Notes: generated by a model not told the origin, from the sequence alone. A stretch of 64,000 bases of DNA from Candidatus Electrothrix scaldis (GCA_033584155.1 CP138355.1:4553501-4617500); one strand, 5' to 3'; shown: positions 46,893 through 55,914, counted from the first letter of the stretch. Numbers and translations: made by a program.

Positions 46893-47717
46893 CTACCCCT
46901 GATTTTTCTGAAAATCTTTTTGCTGCCCTCTTGTTCGCAACTGCGCCATTGCACTGTATGCCCCGACAATCCCCCAGCGCACAAAAAAATGCAGCACAGT
47001 CTGCAAGCTCAATACACCAGCATCGACCTGAGCAGCCAGGTATTCTTCCTGAAACTGGGTCTGAAAATTCTGCCCACTGATGGATCCCTCATGCCAACGA
47101 AAGGCAGATAAAGGTGCCCCTGCTACCTGAACCGCATCACCAAAATGCCAGAGACGGAGAATAAAATCGTAATCCCAGGCTGCTACCATGTTTTCTGACA
47201 ACAACCCTGCTCTCTCCACAGCCTGACGACGAAAAAACATGGCCGGTTGAGAGAGATAATTAATGCATTGATAGGTGAAACGAGAAGAAAATGGATAAAA
47301 GAACTCCTTAAAACGGGTAATACCTGCCCGAATTTCCTTTCCCTGTTCATCCACGATAGGACAAACACCAAAACAAAAGGCTGCTGCTGGGCGACATTCT
47401 AAAGCCTGACGAACCCGCTCCAAGGTACGAGGATAATAGAGGTCGTCGGCATTCAACCAGGCAATGACATCACCACTTGCCAGCCGCAATCCTTTATTAA
47501 TCGCATTCGCCGGACCAGTATCAGGCTCGATTATCGTATGGGTGATGTACTCCGCATATTGGGCAATAATCTCCTGCGAACCGTCCGTGCTCCCGCCATC
47601 AACCACGATATATTCCAGAGAAACGCCCTCCCCTTCCTGTTGTCGGAGGACACTCTCAATAGTCTGCTCCAGATAGAGGGCACTATTATAGTTTGGAGTA
47701 ATAATGGAAAAACGCAT
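46893..47717 (-). CDS. Glycosyltransferase family 2 protein
   Basis: 274 aa, GT-A fold with ITPNYNSALYLEQTIESV at the start, VVDGGSTDGS near 37 and the metal-binding AWLNADDLYYP near 87. No membrane helices. Co-directional with the GT4 gene downstream and the large membrane protein upstream, 6 and 9 bases away, so translation is likely coupled. Builds part of a surface glycan. Confidence 0.85.
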   Translation of the reverse strand: MRFSIITPNYNSALYLEQTIESVLRQQEGEGVSLEYIVVDGGSTDGSQEIIAQYAEYITHTIIEPDTGPANAINKGLRLASGDVIAWLNADDLYYPRTLERVRQALECRPAAAFCFGVCPIVDEQGKEIRAGITRFKEFFYPFSSRFTYQCINYLSQPAMFFRRQAVERAGLLSENMVAAWDYDFILRLWHFGDAVQVAGAPLSAFRWHEGSISGQNFQTQFQEEYLAAQVDAGVLSLQTVLHFFVRWGIVGAYSAMAQLRTRGQQKDFQKNQG

Positions 47718-47723
47718 ACAATC

Positions 47724-49901
47724 TCAGCAACCGTTTCTTCTTTTCAGCAGGAGGAAACGGCCATCAAGCAATAACAACGGAAGCAAAAAATATCCCCCCA
47801 GGACAACAAAATAGTAGTATCGCCAATTGACTGTTCCAATTAAAAAAAGCAGGGCTACAACCTGCACCAGGTGTACAGAAGAAAACAGCGCAGAAAGTGG
47901 CAACAGCCGATAGAATAGCATACTCAGGGGAAAAAGATATAACAACCAAAAAGGGTTCCAGGAAAAATAGATCCAGGGATACTCTAAGGATGTGTCATAC
48001 ATCTTGCGCATGATTTTCCGTAAAGAGGGAAACAATAAATCTGTTTCTGGGGATGCGTACCTATGGGAATCATTCCAGCCGGTTTCCCGAAGAAAGCCGT
48101 GGGCATAACGATCTCCAAGATAATAATGCCAGAGATCACTCTGTTGTCGGTTCTTTTTCAAGTCCAGTAACCGAGGATAACGAGAAACTCCCTCTTTGAG
48201 ACGAGTAAGCAAGGAGTCCTGATCAAGTTGTTGCAGATAGGAGCGAGTCAAATCCTGAAAATACGAGGCGCTCTTTATCGTTTTGGGAGGAAAGAAAACC
48301 AGCCAGAGGATAAGCACTCCAACACAACAGGAGAGAAGAGTGACAATCTTAGGAATCCTTACCAGACCTCCCAGGACAAACAGCAAAGGAATAAACGCCA
48401 GGTAAATTATTCCATTATGACGAAAAAGAAGCAGAGCTAAGAATAAAAAAAGCAGGGCAAAGCCGGAGCCGAGCGGCAAATGCAGGGATGTCTTCTTCCC
48501 CGCATCCCCTGTTGTTTGATCTTCTCTTTTTCGTAAAAAGAAATAGGCTGGGACGAGCCCCCAGAAAACCACCAACAAGGCAAAAGGGATATCCTTCCAG
48601 AGGGCAATCGTATAGCACCCTACAGGGACAGAAAAAAGCAGTAGGGCATAACATGGCAAGAGCAAAAGCAAGCTGACTTTCCGACTATGGCAATAAGAAA
48701 AAACCGTGGCGATGAGCAGTGCTAACAAAAAAATCTGTGTTATCGGCACCACCGCAGGATGGTTCCAGATATGTTGGAGAAAACTGTACCAGATCAGATT
48801 AATGACAGGATGATCGTTGATCATGACATCAGGCAGCCAGGCGGCACGCCAGATATTCAAAGAATCAACAGACATAACACCTGGCCAAAAAGCCAGCAAG
48901 TACACCGAATAGGCGGCACAGGCTCCGAAAAAAAAGCCCCAAAAAGAACGGAATTCTCTGCCTAAGAGAACGTCTTTCAGTCCTCCTTGTTGCTGAACAA
49001 AACTGCGCAGGGCACAGATCAGCCAGGTGAGCAGCCCTGCAAAAATAACCTGATAGAGGATCCGTTCTTTATGAAAAAAGTGTTTGAGATATCGGGAAGG
49101 ATGAGCAATGGTCACCTGCCCGTCTTTTTGCTCATCAGGCAAAGGGAGTGGAATAATTCGACCTGACTTTGTCTGCAAACTCAACGCAGAAAAGCGCATT
49201 CCTTGGGAAGGGGAAATCTGCAAGGAATCCACCGCATATCGTGGCAACTTCATCCAGACAGAAAACCGCCCCTGTTCATCCAAAAGCCAATAATTGAACC
49301 TCGCCTGGATGATTGCCCAGTTCCCTCGATAGAGGTCATGGTTCGCTATAAAATCATTCATGCCAATCTGGACCTTACCAGAGTGAGCATTAGTGGCCAG
49401 GGAAAAATAGACCTGCTTTTCGACTGGTACGTCTAGAGTAATCTTGGAGTTCTCAGACTCAAGAAGCCAGCCCTTTCCCTGAATACGACGAACCTCATGG
49501 AGATTTTTTGTTCGAAGAGGCTGCCCTCTATCATCAACCCGAATTTCTGTCAGGACAACCCGTGTGCCCTTGGACAGAGCATTCTTTTCACGGCCCCTGG
49601 AAACAACGATTTGTAAAGGCTCATGAGCGTTTCCTCGAAAAGGAAGAAAGGAAAAACGCTCCTTTTCGTAGCTGTTATAGCCATTCCCCGAGTCCCATTG
49701 CACCCCAAGCACGCTCTTTGTGTCTGGAGCGGTTCCCTCAATAAGCAGGCGAGCAGGCTCGTACCAGCCTGTGCTGAAAATAAAATAGGTAAGAAGAGGA
49801 GGAAAGAGCAGAACTGCCAGACGGAGCCCGGGTCTTCGATGGAAAAAATGGGAGAGCTTATCAAACAAAATAAAACGCCTGCAATAATCAATACCCTGCA
49901 A
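47724..49901 (-). CDS. Large multi-pass membrane protein, probable GT-C-type glycan enzyme
   Basis: 725 aa. One helix near 25-43, then a soluble extracytoplasmic segment (about 50-300) and about ten helices (300-720). The segment after the first membrane block has LAFWPGVMSVDSLNIWRAA followed by NDHPVINL, a D-x...-DHP pattern of integral membrane glycosyltransferase-like (GT-C/DUF6020) proteins. It lies between a HAD-like gene and a GT2 gene in one operon. Exact activity cannot be assigned. Confidence 0.55.
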   Translation of the reverse strand: MQGIDYCRRFILFDKLSHFFHRRPGLRLAVLLFPPLLTYFIFSTGWYEPARLLIEGTAPDTKSVLGVQWDSGNGYNSYEKERFSFLPFRGNAHEPLQIVVSRGREKNALSKGTRVVLTEIRVDDRGQPLRTKNLHEVRRIQGKGWLLESENSKITLDVPVEKQVYFSLATNAHSGKVQIGMNDFIANHDLYRGNWAIIQARFNYWLLDEQGRFSVWMKLPRYAVDSLQISPSQGMRFSALSLQTKSGRIIPLPLPDEQKDGQVTIAHPSRYLKHFFHKERILYQVIFAGLLTWLICALRSFVQQQGGLKDVLLGREFRSFWGFFFGACAAYSVYLLAFWPGVMSVDSLNIWRAAWLPDVMINDHPVINLIWYSFLQHIWNHPAVVPITQIFLLALLIATVFSYCHSRKVSLLLLLPCYALLLFSVPVGCYTIALWKDIPFALLVVFWGLVPAYFFLRKREDQTTGDAGKKTSLHLPLGSGFALLFLFLALLLFRHNGIIYLAFIPLLFVLGGLVRIPKIVTLLSCCVGVLILWLVFFPPKTIKSASYFQDLTRSYLQQLDQDSLLTRLKEGVSRYPRLLDLKKNRQQSDLWHYYLGDRYAHGFLRETGWNDSHRYASPETDLLFPSLRKIMRKMYDTSLEYPWIYFSWNPFWLLYLFPLSMLFYRLLPLSALFSSVHLVQVVALLFLIGTVNWRYYYFVVLGGYFLLPLLLLDGRFLLLKRRNGC

Positions 49902-49930
49902 AAATTATAACGGTCCCTCCCCCAGCAGGC

Positions 49931-52078
49931 TTAGGAAGGAAACTCTCGGCGATAGCGCCTGTACCCGTTGATATGGCGATAGAAGTCCAGGCCAAGACGA
50001 CGCAGGATAATCGGAGGCCAGGTTCCCATTTCCAGGATGGCGGGGTTCTTCCGCATATTGATAAAATTACGATACCGATCTTTCAGCGAGAGATGGGTAT
50101 CTGTGCAGAAGTCAGTATATTCAAAGACACCGAAATTTTCCAAATGATAAAGGCGCTCAAAGAATTCTATTTCTTCATTGGTCGGAGTAAAAACCATGCG
50201 GGCATGACGGCGGGCAAACCACTCTGGATCAGGAACAGTACAGCCTGAGCGTAAAAAGGCCTGATTCAACTGGCAGACATCTGCAAAAAACTGCTCCTGC
50301 AAGGGCTGAATCTTCTCAGCAAAGAGCTTTCGCTCTTTAGGCAAATCCAGGGTCGTGACCAGCACTTCTTTGTTTTCAGGCTCCACAACTCCTGCCATCC
50401 CGACAGGCCCCACCCATCTCACACGCTCTCTGACTTCCCGTTGGTGATCATCCGGCAATTGTGCAAACTGCTCTGGGGTGAAATAACCGTCCGCACTGCC
50501 GTGGGAGGCACCGAGCATCATCTCAAACAGAGAGCGATTATTATTATAGACATTAAAATGGGGGAGATGTCGGGTATTATCGAACAGGAAACCTTGCTTT
50601 TGATTCTTTTTCTGTGGCTCTGCTGCCCTCAAAAAGCCAGCAAAATAGCCCTGGACAGCAACACGTCCTTCCAGGATATTATAGACATTATCCTGAATAG
50701 AGCCCTTCCAGCCCACATCAACAATAGTCAGTCCTTCCTGTTCATAGGGAATCCCCAGAGAGTCAAGATAGACCAGAAAATTACTCCGCTGCTGTAGCCT
50801 CCGTTCTTCGTAGACCTGCTGAAAGGAATCCGCAGCAAGCAGACGTGCAAACTCAGCGCTCCCGGCAAGATTGGGCACCCGAGCCTCATAATCAATACCG
50901 ATCTCAACACAAAGTAAGCGGGCCAGGGATTCTTCAAAATTCAGACTCAGCAGAAAATCCCGAGGTGCTATATCTCGATAATAGGCGAACAGACGCGCAA
51001 AATCTTCTTCTGCCAAGGGACGCAAGGAGGCTAGGAAGGTGGCCTTACGGGAAACCAGAAGATAATGGGAACGGATCACCCGAGAACCAAAGAGATCATC
51101 CTGCATCCGATCAAAGAGTTTTTTCAGAAACTCCCCTTCCTTGGAAAAGAAGACAACATCCTGGACTTTCTTCTCCAGTACGTTTTCCAGCAGCTTGTGG
51201 GTGAAATACCAAAACGTTGTGCTGATTTCCTTAAACACTCCTTCCTGAGAAACAGCCTGACCAAAACGCTGCCGCACCCTGGTGGATTCGCTCTGCATCT
51301 CCGGCTTCCAGCACCGGTATAATGTCTTCTGCTGTGGGTTAACAAGATATAGAGACTGCATCCTCAGGTCATCAGGGCGTGTCACGTCGGAAGTGAGATT
51401 ATCTCCGATCATCAGCATCTGTTCCGGCGTACATCCCAACTCCGCACAGACCTTCTGATACAACCTCCCGGAGCTTTTGGCCACGCCATGATCCGCCGAG
51501 ATATAAAAATGATCAAAGTAGTTGCGAATGCCCATGCTTTCAAGCATGACATGGAACCAGGGGCTAGGCAGATAAAAATCCGAGATGAGCACGGTGGTCA
51601 TTCCCTGATTCCGCAACCAGACAAGGACCTGGATACTCTCTTCGCAGGGTTGCTGTACTGCTCTCTCCACCACGGTTTCTATAGACAAAATCCGTTGGGC
51701 AAAAAGGGCGGCATCTCGTAGCGGGGGGATATCTCCCAGTTCCTGCTGCAAGGCGGCACAATAGGGAGGGATAAAAGTGTGGAGGTAGAATTCCAGCTCG
51801 CCACCAGCAGCCTCGCTCTGCGCACAGAGTTCTCGCTCTAACTGCTGACGCAGAGCATAGAGCTGTTCTGGGGAGATGAGGTTATTGAGAAGCTGACTAT
51901 GGAGCTTAGCGGCAAGCTGCTTGGTGTATTCCGGCTCAATCTCGCGAACAACCAAGGTATCGAAATAATCAAAGCAGAAATACTGCACCCCGGCATCCGC
52001 CTGTTGCAGGAGGTATTCACCGACGGTCTCCGGGCGGTCCTTTCCTATTGTCCAGGTAACGAGCCTATCTCTGCTCAT
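49931..52078 (-). CDS. Large HAD-family protein of the polysaccharide operon
   Basis: 715 aa. An N-terminal HAD domain has FDYFDTLVVRE near residue 36 (nucleophile-type Asp pair) and MIGDNLTSDVTRP near 223, with a helical cap. The remaining about 450 residues are the conserved extension of polysaccharide-cluster HAD proteins (DVVFFSKEGEFLKKLF near 300; GLTIVDVGWKGSIQDN near 450). Likely a sugar-phosphate or polymer-modifying enzyme. First gene of the four-gene operon, 29 bases before the membrane protein. Confidence 0.75.
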   Translation of the reverse strand: MSRDRLVTWTIGKDRPETVGEYLLQQADAGVQYFCFDYFDTLVVREIEPEYTKQLAAKLHSQLLNNLISPEQLYALRQQLERELCAQSEAAGGELEFYLHTFIPPYCAALQQELGDIPPLRDAALFAQRILSIETVVERAVQQPCEESIQVLVWLRNQGMTTVLISDFYLPSPWFHVMLESMGIRNYFDHFYISADHGVAKSSGRLYQKVCAELGCTPEQMLMIGDNLTSDVTRPDDLRMQSLYLVNPQQKTLYRCWKPEMQSESTRVRQRFGQAVSQEGVFKEISTTFWYFTHKLLENVLEKKVQDVVFFSKEGEFLKKLFDRMQDDLFGSRVIRSHYLLVSRKATFLASLRPLAEEDFARLFAYYRDIAPRDFLLSLNFEESLARLLCVEIGIDYEARVPNLAGSAEFARLLAADSFQQVYEERRLQQRSNFLVYLDSLGIPYEQEGLTIVDVGWKGSIQDNVYNILEGRVAVQGYFAGFLRAAEPQKKNQKQGFLFDNTRHLPHFNVYNNNRSLFEMMLGASHGSADGYFTPEQFAQLPDDHQREVRERVRWVGPVGMAGVVEPENKEVLVTTLDLPKERKLFAEKIQPLQEQFFADVCQLNQAFLRSGCTVPDPEWFARRHARMVFTPTNEEIEFFERLYHLENFGVFEYTDFCTDTHLSLKDRYRNFINMRKNPAILEMGTWPPIILRRLGLDFYRHINGYRRYRREFPS

Positions 52079-52191
52079 AATAAGCTCTCACGGCTGTCAC
52101 AGGCACCTTCCATACAGTCCGCTCTGCAACAGAGATTCTGCGGCGCACAAATCTTCCCCGCATGCCTCAATCCAGGCAGATACAGAGGGTT

Positions 52192-52545
52192 TCATACCAG
52201 AACTTTCCCCTTTTCCAGCACTTCTCTGGTGAAAGAGTTATCAGCTTTCATAAAATTATCCCATTCCTGCCTTGTATACACGATCAGATCCATAGGAACC
52301 TTACGTTTCAAAAAAGTGAAATATTTTTTTACCGAAGAATAATTCGCGACTCTTTCGTCAAAATCCTTCGGTATACCGTCTTTATCCAGCACCACGATTA
52401 AATCTATATCGCTGTCGTCGCCGACTTCTCCGTACGCATACGAACCGAACAGTACGGCTTTATACGGATTCAGCTCGGTCAGAATATTTTTCAATTCAGT
52501 CAGGTAATTCCGCAACATGCTTTTATGCTCCATAATATATTTCAC
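52192..52545 (-). CDS. Stand-alone minimal nucleotidyltransferase (MNT)
   Basis: 117 aa. Motif AVLFGSYAYGEVGDDSDIDLIVV gives the GS-x10-DxD nucleotidyltransferase signature. MNT proteins are usually the antitoxin partner of a HEPN toxin, but no HEPN gene is directly adjacent here; the nearest HepT is 240 bases upstream and has its own MntA. The first codon is GTG; an ATG four codons later is an alternative. It may be an orphan from a decayed pair. Confidence 0.7.
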   Translation of the reverse strand: MKYIMEHKSMLRNYLTELKNILTELNPYKAVLFGSYAYGEVGDDSDIDLIVVLDKDGIPKDFDERVANYSSVKKYFTFLKRKVPMDLIVYTRQEWDNFMKADNSFTREVLEKGKVLV

Positions 52546-52699
52546 AGAAGCTCTTTCATTTAAACCTGTTCATGCGTTTCATCATACCATGTATCCCGGC
52601 TCTGCAAACATTATTTTTGCACCACACAGGAAAGACAGGGAGATGCTTTTGATATTAAAAAGCCCAAGCATTGCCGCGATGATCAGGGGGCATTTTCCA

Positions 52700-52784
52700 T
52701 AAGAGGGATATTACCTGATGCGGGGAGAAGGGGCAAGGGGGATGGCGGAGAGTGCGAAGGAATGCCCTGAAACCGGGCGGTGAT
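52700..52784 (-). repeat. Dispersed 85-95-bp repeat, copy A
   Basis: Contains ATATTACCTGATG, then GGGCAAGGGGGATGGCGGAGAG, shown here as GGGCAAG and ATGGCGGAG, then GCCCTGAAACCGGGC. Ends directly at the HepT stop codon. The 3' hairpin is reduced in this copy. Confidence 0.6.
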
Positions 52785-53150
52785 TTACTTTCCTTTTTTG
52801 TCCTTATCCTGCAACACCTTTTCAATGTTGCGTATATGCAGAAGCAGTTGCGGCAATTCTTTCTTTGCAACATCCCAGACGATATCAAGATTCACGCCGA
52901 AATACTGATGGATAAGCCGGTCTCTCATTCCGGCAAGATTTTTCCAGGGAATTTCAGGATGATTCTTCCTGATCGTCTCGGAAAGATTTTTCGTGGCCTC
53001 TCCTATAATCTCAAGGTTTCGGATAACGGCATCCTGTGTTTTTATATCCTCAAAGAAACCACTACTGCTCATTGTTTCAGTATAGGCAGTTATTCGCTGC
53101 AACGCCTCTCTGATATGACTCAAAAAGTCGCTGTCCGTTCTTTCAGACAT
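52785..53150 (-). CDS. hepT: HepT, HEPN-domain ribonuclease toxin
   Basis: 121 aa, DUF86. The active-site motif R-x4-H-x-Y is seen as RDRLIHQYFG near residue 80. HEPN toxins cleave RNA and are neutralised when MntA adds AMP to the motif tyrosine. ATG 53150 has GGAG at 9 bases; a TTG six codons earlier is the only longer start. It overlaps mntA by 8 bases, which is transcribed first. Copy A of a dispersed repeat begins right at its stop. Confidence 0.85.
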   Translation of the reverse strand: MSERTDSDFLSHIREALQRITAYTETMSSSGFFEDIKTQDAVIRNLEIIGEATKNLSETIRKNHPEIPWKNLAGMRDRLIHQYFGVNLDIVWDVAKKELPQLLLHIRNIEKVLQDKDKKGK

Positions 53151-53445
53151 AAATAATGCTCCGCTCAATATCCCGGGCGATTCTTTTCACGGTTATCCTT
53201 CGTACACCTTCCGGTGTCAGAACGTCGGCCTTCTTTCCCAGAATATTCTCAAGATACTCTGTAAACTCGACGAATCGGAGACCGATCGGGCGTTCAAATT
53301 CCGCCACAAGGTCAACATCGCTTTCTTCCGTCTGCTCGTCCCTGGCATAAGAACCGAACAGGCCCAGCCTTTTTACGCCGTACTCTGCCATAAGATAGGG
53401 ATATTTTCCTCGGAGAATTTCAGTAATCTTTTCTTTCGTCAGCAT
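53143..53445 (-). CDS. mntA: MntA, nucleotidyltransferase antitoxin
   Basis: 100 aa from MLTKEKITE at 53445. LGLFGSYARDEQTEESDVDL has the GSY-x10-DxD nucleotidyltransferase site near residue 30-45. It polyAMPylates HepT, encoded next. An upstream reading frame continues to 53520 but has no start with a ribosome site. Most of the gene (53216 onward) is duplicated 1080 bases away, at 54296, where the C-terminus is lost. Confidence 0.85.
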   Translation of the reverse strand: MLTKEKITEILRGKYPYLMAEYGVKRLGLFGSYARDEQTEESDVDLVAEFERPIGLRFVEFTEYLENILGKKADVLTPEGVRRITVKRIARDIERSIIYV

Positions 53446-53505
53446 GATTCCGTTACAGTGTTCTATTTTTCCGTAGGATTTCCACAAGAGAATATTACCT
53501 GATGT
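53216..53505 (-). repeat. Direct repeat flanking hicAB, copy 1 (inside and upstream of mntA)
   Basis: About 290 bases match 54296-54585 at a constant offset of 1080, with about four differences (for example C/T at 53339 against 54419 region). It covers most of mntA and its leader, including the ATATTACCTGATG start of copy B. Confidence 0.8.
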
Positions 53506-53578
53506 ATGCAGGCAGGGCAAGGATATGGCGGATATAAAGGCAAGACCCTGAATCGTGACGACTCAGGGCCTTGCCTGT
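53486..53578 (-). repeat. Dispersed repeat, copy B
   Basis: AATATTACCTGATG, GGGCAAGGATATGGCGG, then CCCTGA-ATCGTGACGAC-TCAGGG, a 6-bp hairpin near 53546-53568. It lies between the mntA start and the HicB stop and may act as a terminator for the hicAB transcript. Confidence 0.65.
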
Positions 53579-53631
53579 CAACGAAGAGGAGAAAACCTAT
53601 TTGTCCAACATCTCCTGTCCCGATTTTTTAT

Positions 53632-53961
53632 TCAGTTAATAAGTCTTGAACTAACGAGTCTATTGATACTTACTCCTGACTCTGCAGCTTGTATTGCTAA
53701 ATCTCTATGAACTTCCGGTGGAACACGAACCATAAATTTACCACTGTAATTCTTTGAGGCAATTGGTCGTGGAATTTTTTCATTATTTGCTACCATATCA
53801 TCAACAACAGATTTGACAGTTTTTCGAATACCTTTGAGTGCCGATTCTGGAGATGTAGCGAGCCAACTTAAGCTTGGAAACTCAGCACATAAACCGACAT
53901 ACTCTTCATCTTCTGCAGACCAAGTAACTCTATATGTATAATGATCATTTTTTAACGCCAT
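53632..53961 (-). CDS. hicB: HicB-family antitoxin
   Basis: 109 aa. N-terminal degenerate RNase H-like HicB fold (YTYRVTWSAEDEEYVGLCAEFP) and a C-terminal ribbon-helix-helix DNA-binding part (KFMVRVPPEVHRDLAIQAAE and GVSINRLVSS). It binds HicA and the operon promoter. It overlaps hicA by 17 bases, so both are made from one message with hicA first. Confidence 0.8.
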   Translation of the reverse strand: MALKNDHYTYRVTWSAEDEEYVGLCAEFPSLSWLATSPESALKGIRKTVKSVVDDMVANNEKIPRPIASKNYSGKFMVRVPPEVHRDLAIQAAESGVSINRLVSSRLIN

Positions 53962-54205
53962 TTTTTACCTCCAACTTTTCAATAGCTTTCAGCACTTGCT
54001 TAACCTGGTATGCTTTTGCTTTACCTTTTTTATTCTGAATATTTACTCTAGGATCTCCTTGCCAAGGTGTTTTGTAGATCCGATGACTGCTACCAGATTG
54101 GCGTGCTTTACCAAAATAAAAATCACAAATTTTGCATAAATCTGTGAACTTCACATCATTTGGATTTTTGTTAATATCAAACAGAGTTTTTTCTATTTTG
54201 CCCAT
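53945..54205 (-). CDS. hicA: HicA-family mRNA interferase toxin
   Basis: 86 aa, small dsRBD-like HicA fold with the catalytic histidine in SGSSHRIYKTPWQGDPRV near 40. Cleaves mRNA and tmRNA when not bound by HicB. Basic C-terminus (NKKGKAKAYQVKQVLKAIEKL) is typical. It has its own TTGACA promoter with an overlapping palindrome, as expected for autoregulation. Confidence 0.75.
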   Translation of the reverse strand: MGKIEKTLFDINKNPNDVKFTDLCKICDFYFGKARQSGSSHRIYKTPWQGDPRVNIQNKKGKAKAYQVKQVLKAIEKLEVKNGVKK

Positions 54206-54211
54206 GCTTAA

Positions 54212-54239
54212 ACGATATCACTATTGATACTATTGTCAA
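54212..54239 (-). promoter_or_regulatory. Promoter and operator of hicAB
   Basis: On the minus strand: TTGACA (54239-54234), 16-base spacer, TATCGT (54217-54212). The spacer and -10 contain TATCA-ATAG-TGATA, an exact 5-4-5 inverted repeat (54216-54229), suited to HicB binding. The ATG at 54205 is about 7 bases from the -10 end, so the transcript is probably leaderless or has a very short leader; this is inference. Confidence 0.55.
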
Positions 54240-54267
54240 GGTTCTTTATGATGCCTAACGACCTGCA

Positions 54268-54525
54268 TCACCAGCGGCTCACCAGAGCCTGCCGCGTCAG
54301 AACATCGGCCTTCTTTCCCAGAATATTCTCAAGATACTCTGTAAACTCGACGAATCGGAGACCGATCGGGCGTTCAAATTCCGCCACAAGGTCAACATCG
54401 CTTTCTTCCGTCTGCTCGCCCCTGGCATAAGAACCGAACAGGCCCAGCCTTTTTACGCCGTACTCTGCCATAAGATAGGGATATTTTCCTCGGAGAATTT
54501 CAGTAATCTTTTCTTTCGTCAGCAT
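54268..54525 (-). pseudogene. Truncated second copy of mntA
   Basis: 85 codons from MLTKEKITE at 54525. Identical to the functional copy to KKADVLT except one R/G change at SYARG, then ends with RQALVSRW instead of the last 20 residues, because the duplicated segment stops there. The nucleotidyltransferase motif is kept. No HepT gene is present beside it, so it is likely non-functional, or an orphan antitoxin. Confidence 0.7.
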
Positions 54526-54585
54526 GATTCCGTTACAGTGTTCTATTTTTCCGCAGGATTTCCACAAAAGAATATTACCTGATGC
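54296..54585 (-). repeat. Direct repeat flanking hicAB, copy 2
   Basis: Second copy of 53216-53505, 1080 bases away. The pair brackets hicB, hicA and their promoter, as in a duplication that enclosed them or an insertion by homologous exchange. Confidence 0.8.
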
Positions 54586-54655
54586 GGGAAGGTGGGGCAA
54601 GGAGGATGGCCGAGAGTGCGAAGGAATGCCCTGAAGTTGATGGGATTCAGGGCGG
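54566..54655 (-). repeat. Dispersed repeat, copy C
   Basis: AATATTACCTGATGCGGG, GGGCAAGG, ATGGCCGAGAG, then GCCCTGAA-GTTGATGGG-ATTCAGGGC, a 8-bp hairpin near 54628-54652 with one mismatch. Lies upstream of the truncated mntA. Confidence 0.65.
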
Positions 54656-54725
54656 TTTGCTTCATTCGGTATAACGTGGACATAACCGGCGCGGGTCACC
54701 GCGTCCGTGTTGATGGATTTGTTAT

Positions 54726-55367
54726 CTAAATATCTATAATCTTTAGTTCGCTTTTTATGTTGTTCTTGTCAATTTCGTGCAAAAGAAAAGCAGAACTCCA
54801 AATACCATTTTGCTTTAATGTTAGACCATGTTTTGGTGAACTGGTGGCCGAAAAGCCATTGGCAATTTCTTCTTTTTTTAAACGTGCTAAAGGATTTCTT
54901 GATAATATTTTATGATAAATTCGTTCATCACTGTAACAGAGGTCAGGTACTTGGCCAGAATAGTAATCCTTTTCATATACACCATGCCGCCTATTGACTC
55001 CACTTGAAATAACACTTAGTAGCACATAGTTGTACCCTAATTTGTTGGCTAGGTTTCTTGATAGAACATGATCTACATCTAACTTCATATCTATTTGACC
55101 CGATACCTTTCTGAAAAAATTACGATATCCAGTGTATTGAGGTCTTACATAGAGATAATAAGATTTTGAATCATCGTGTAGGACAATTGCATTGTTAGTC
55201 CTAAATCTTCCGAATCTGTATGCATTATATCCATCAATATTATTTACTAAGGATTCTATATTTTTAGAACCTACAGGTAATTTTTGTGGCGATAAACCTT
55301 TATAATTTTGGCCTATCCATCTAAGGCTTCCCTCAGGGAGTGGATATTTGCTTAAATCAATGGTCAT
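54726..55367 (-). CDS. Uncharacterised protein with a DH/N/H motif
   Basis: 213 aa, no signal or membrane segment, AT-rich. The centre has LDVDHVLSRNLANKLG then SSGVNRRHGVYEKDY, a D-H...N-R-x-H spacing reminiscent of HNH-type nucleases, but no full family match is evident. It could be an orphan toxin or nuclease in this toxin-antitoxin region. The ATG at 55367 has no strong ribosome site. Confidence 0.45.
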   Translation of the reverse strand: MTIDLSKYPLPEGSLRWIGQNYKGLSPQKLPVGSKNIESLVNNIDGYNAYRFGRFRTNNAIVLHDDSKSYYLYVRPQYTGYRNFFRKVSGQIDMKLDVDHVLSRNLANKLGYNYVLLSVISSGVNRRHGVYEKDYYSGQVPDLCYSDERIYHKILSRNPLARLKKEEIANGFSATSSPKHGLTLKQNGIWSSAFLLHEIDKNNIKSELKIIDI

Positions 55368-55401
55368 TTTCGTAATATATTGTGTTGAGATAACAGTATT
55401 A

Positions 55402-55458
55402 ATAAGTGGAAACTTTCCATGCTATTGACAGTAATAGTTCACGGCATTTTCCACTTAT
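55402..55458. promoter_or_regulatory. Inverted repeat upstream of the DH-motif gene
   Basis: ATAAGTGGAAA (55402-55412) and TTTCCACTTAT (55448-55458) are exact complements. A third, diverged copy (TTTTCCCCTTATCAC, near 55488-55502) follows. Possibly an operator; no function shown. Confidence 0.3.
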
Positions 55459-55530
55459 CACGATATTAAGGCGAAAAAACGGAAAACTTTTCCCCTTATC
55501 ACGCTATACAGCGTCTAACATGGAAAAGCC

Positions 55531-55914
55531 TTACCGACTCTCTCCTTCCCCCTCATCCTCCGGCTTGTTCCCACTTTTACGCGGATGATGATTGATTTCA
55601 CTCAACCGCTTACCGCCCGCCATCTCGTACTCATTGCTGTCCCTGCCGAACTTCACCTTCACCCCGGAGAGCATCTGCGAAGACATATCGCGAAGATCCT
55701 TTTCATCCGTATCGAAGTTATTGCCCGCCGCATCAGCCTGGGCAAGTATCCCGTTATAGGTATCTTCGGATGTCTGTGTTTTGTTTATCCGGGCTTCAAA
55801 AGCACCAACGGTAAGGCCATTGCCTAAATCCAGGTTCGGGTCAATTGCCTTGAGATTGGCGAGACGTTCAAGGGCTTCTGCGATGATGCGTGAGGATCTG
55901 CGACGAAATGCCAT
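55531..55914 (-). CDS. Small conserved protein of unknown function
   Basis: 127 aa, acidic, predicted helical. C-terminal block KFGRDSNEYEMAGGKRLSE resembles a motif seen in small proteins that occur in several copies in filamentous and multicellular bacteria; I cannot name a family. No signal peptide. AGGAGG precedes the ATG on the minus strand (CATGAGTGGGCCTCCT on the plus strand, in part), supporting the start. Confidence 0.55.
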   Translation of the reverse strand: MAFRRRSSRIIAEALERLANLKAIDPNLDLGNGLTVGAFEARINKTQTSEDTYNGILAQADAAGNNFDTDEKDLRDMSSQMLSGVKVKFGRDSNEYEMAGGKRLSEINHHPRKSGNKPEDEGEGESR

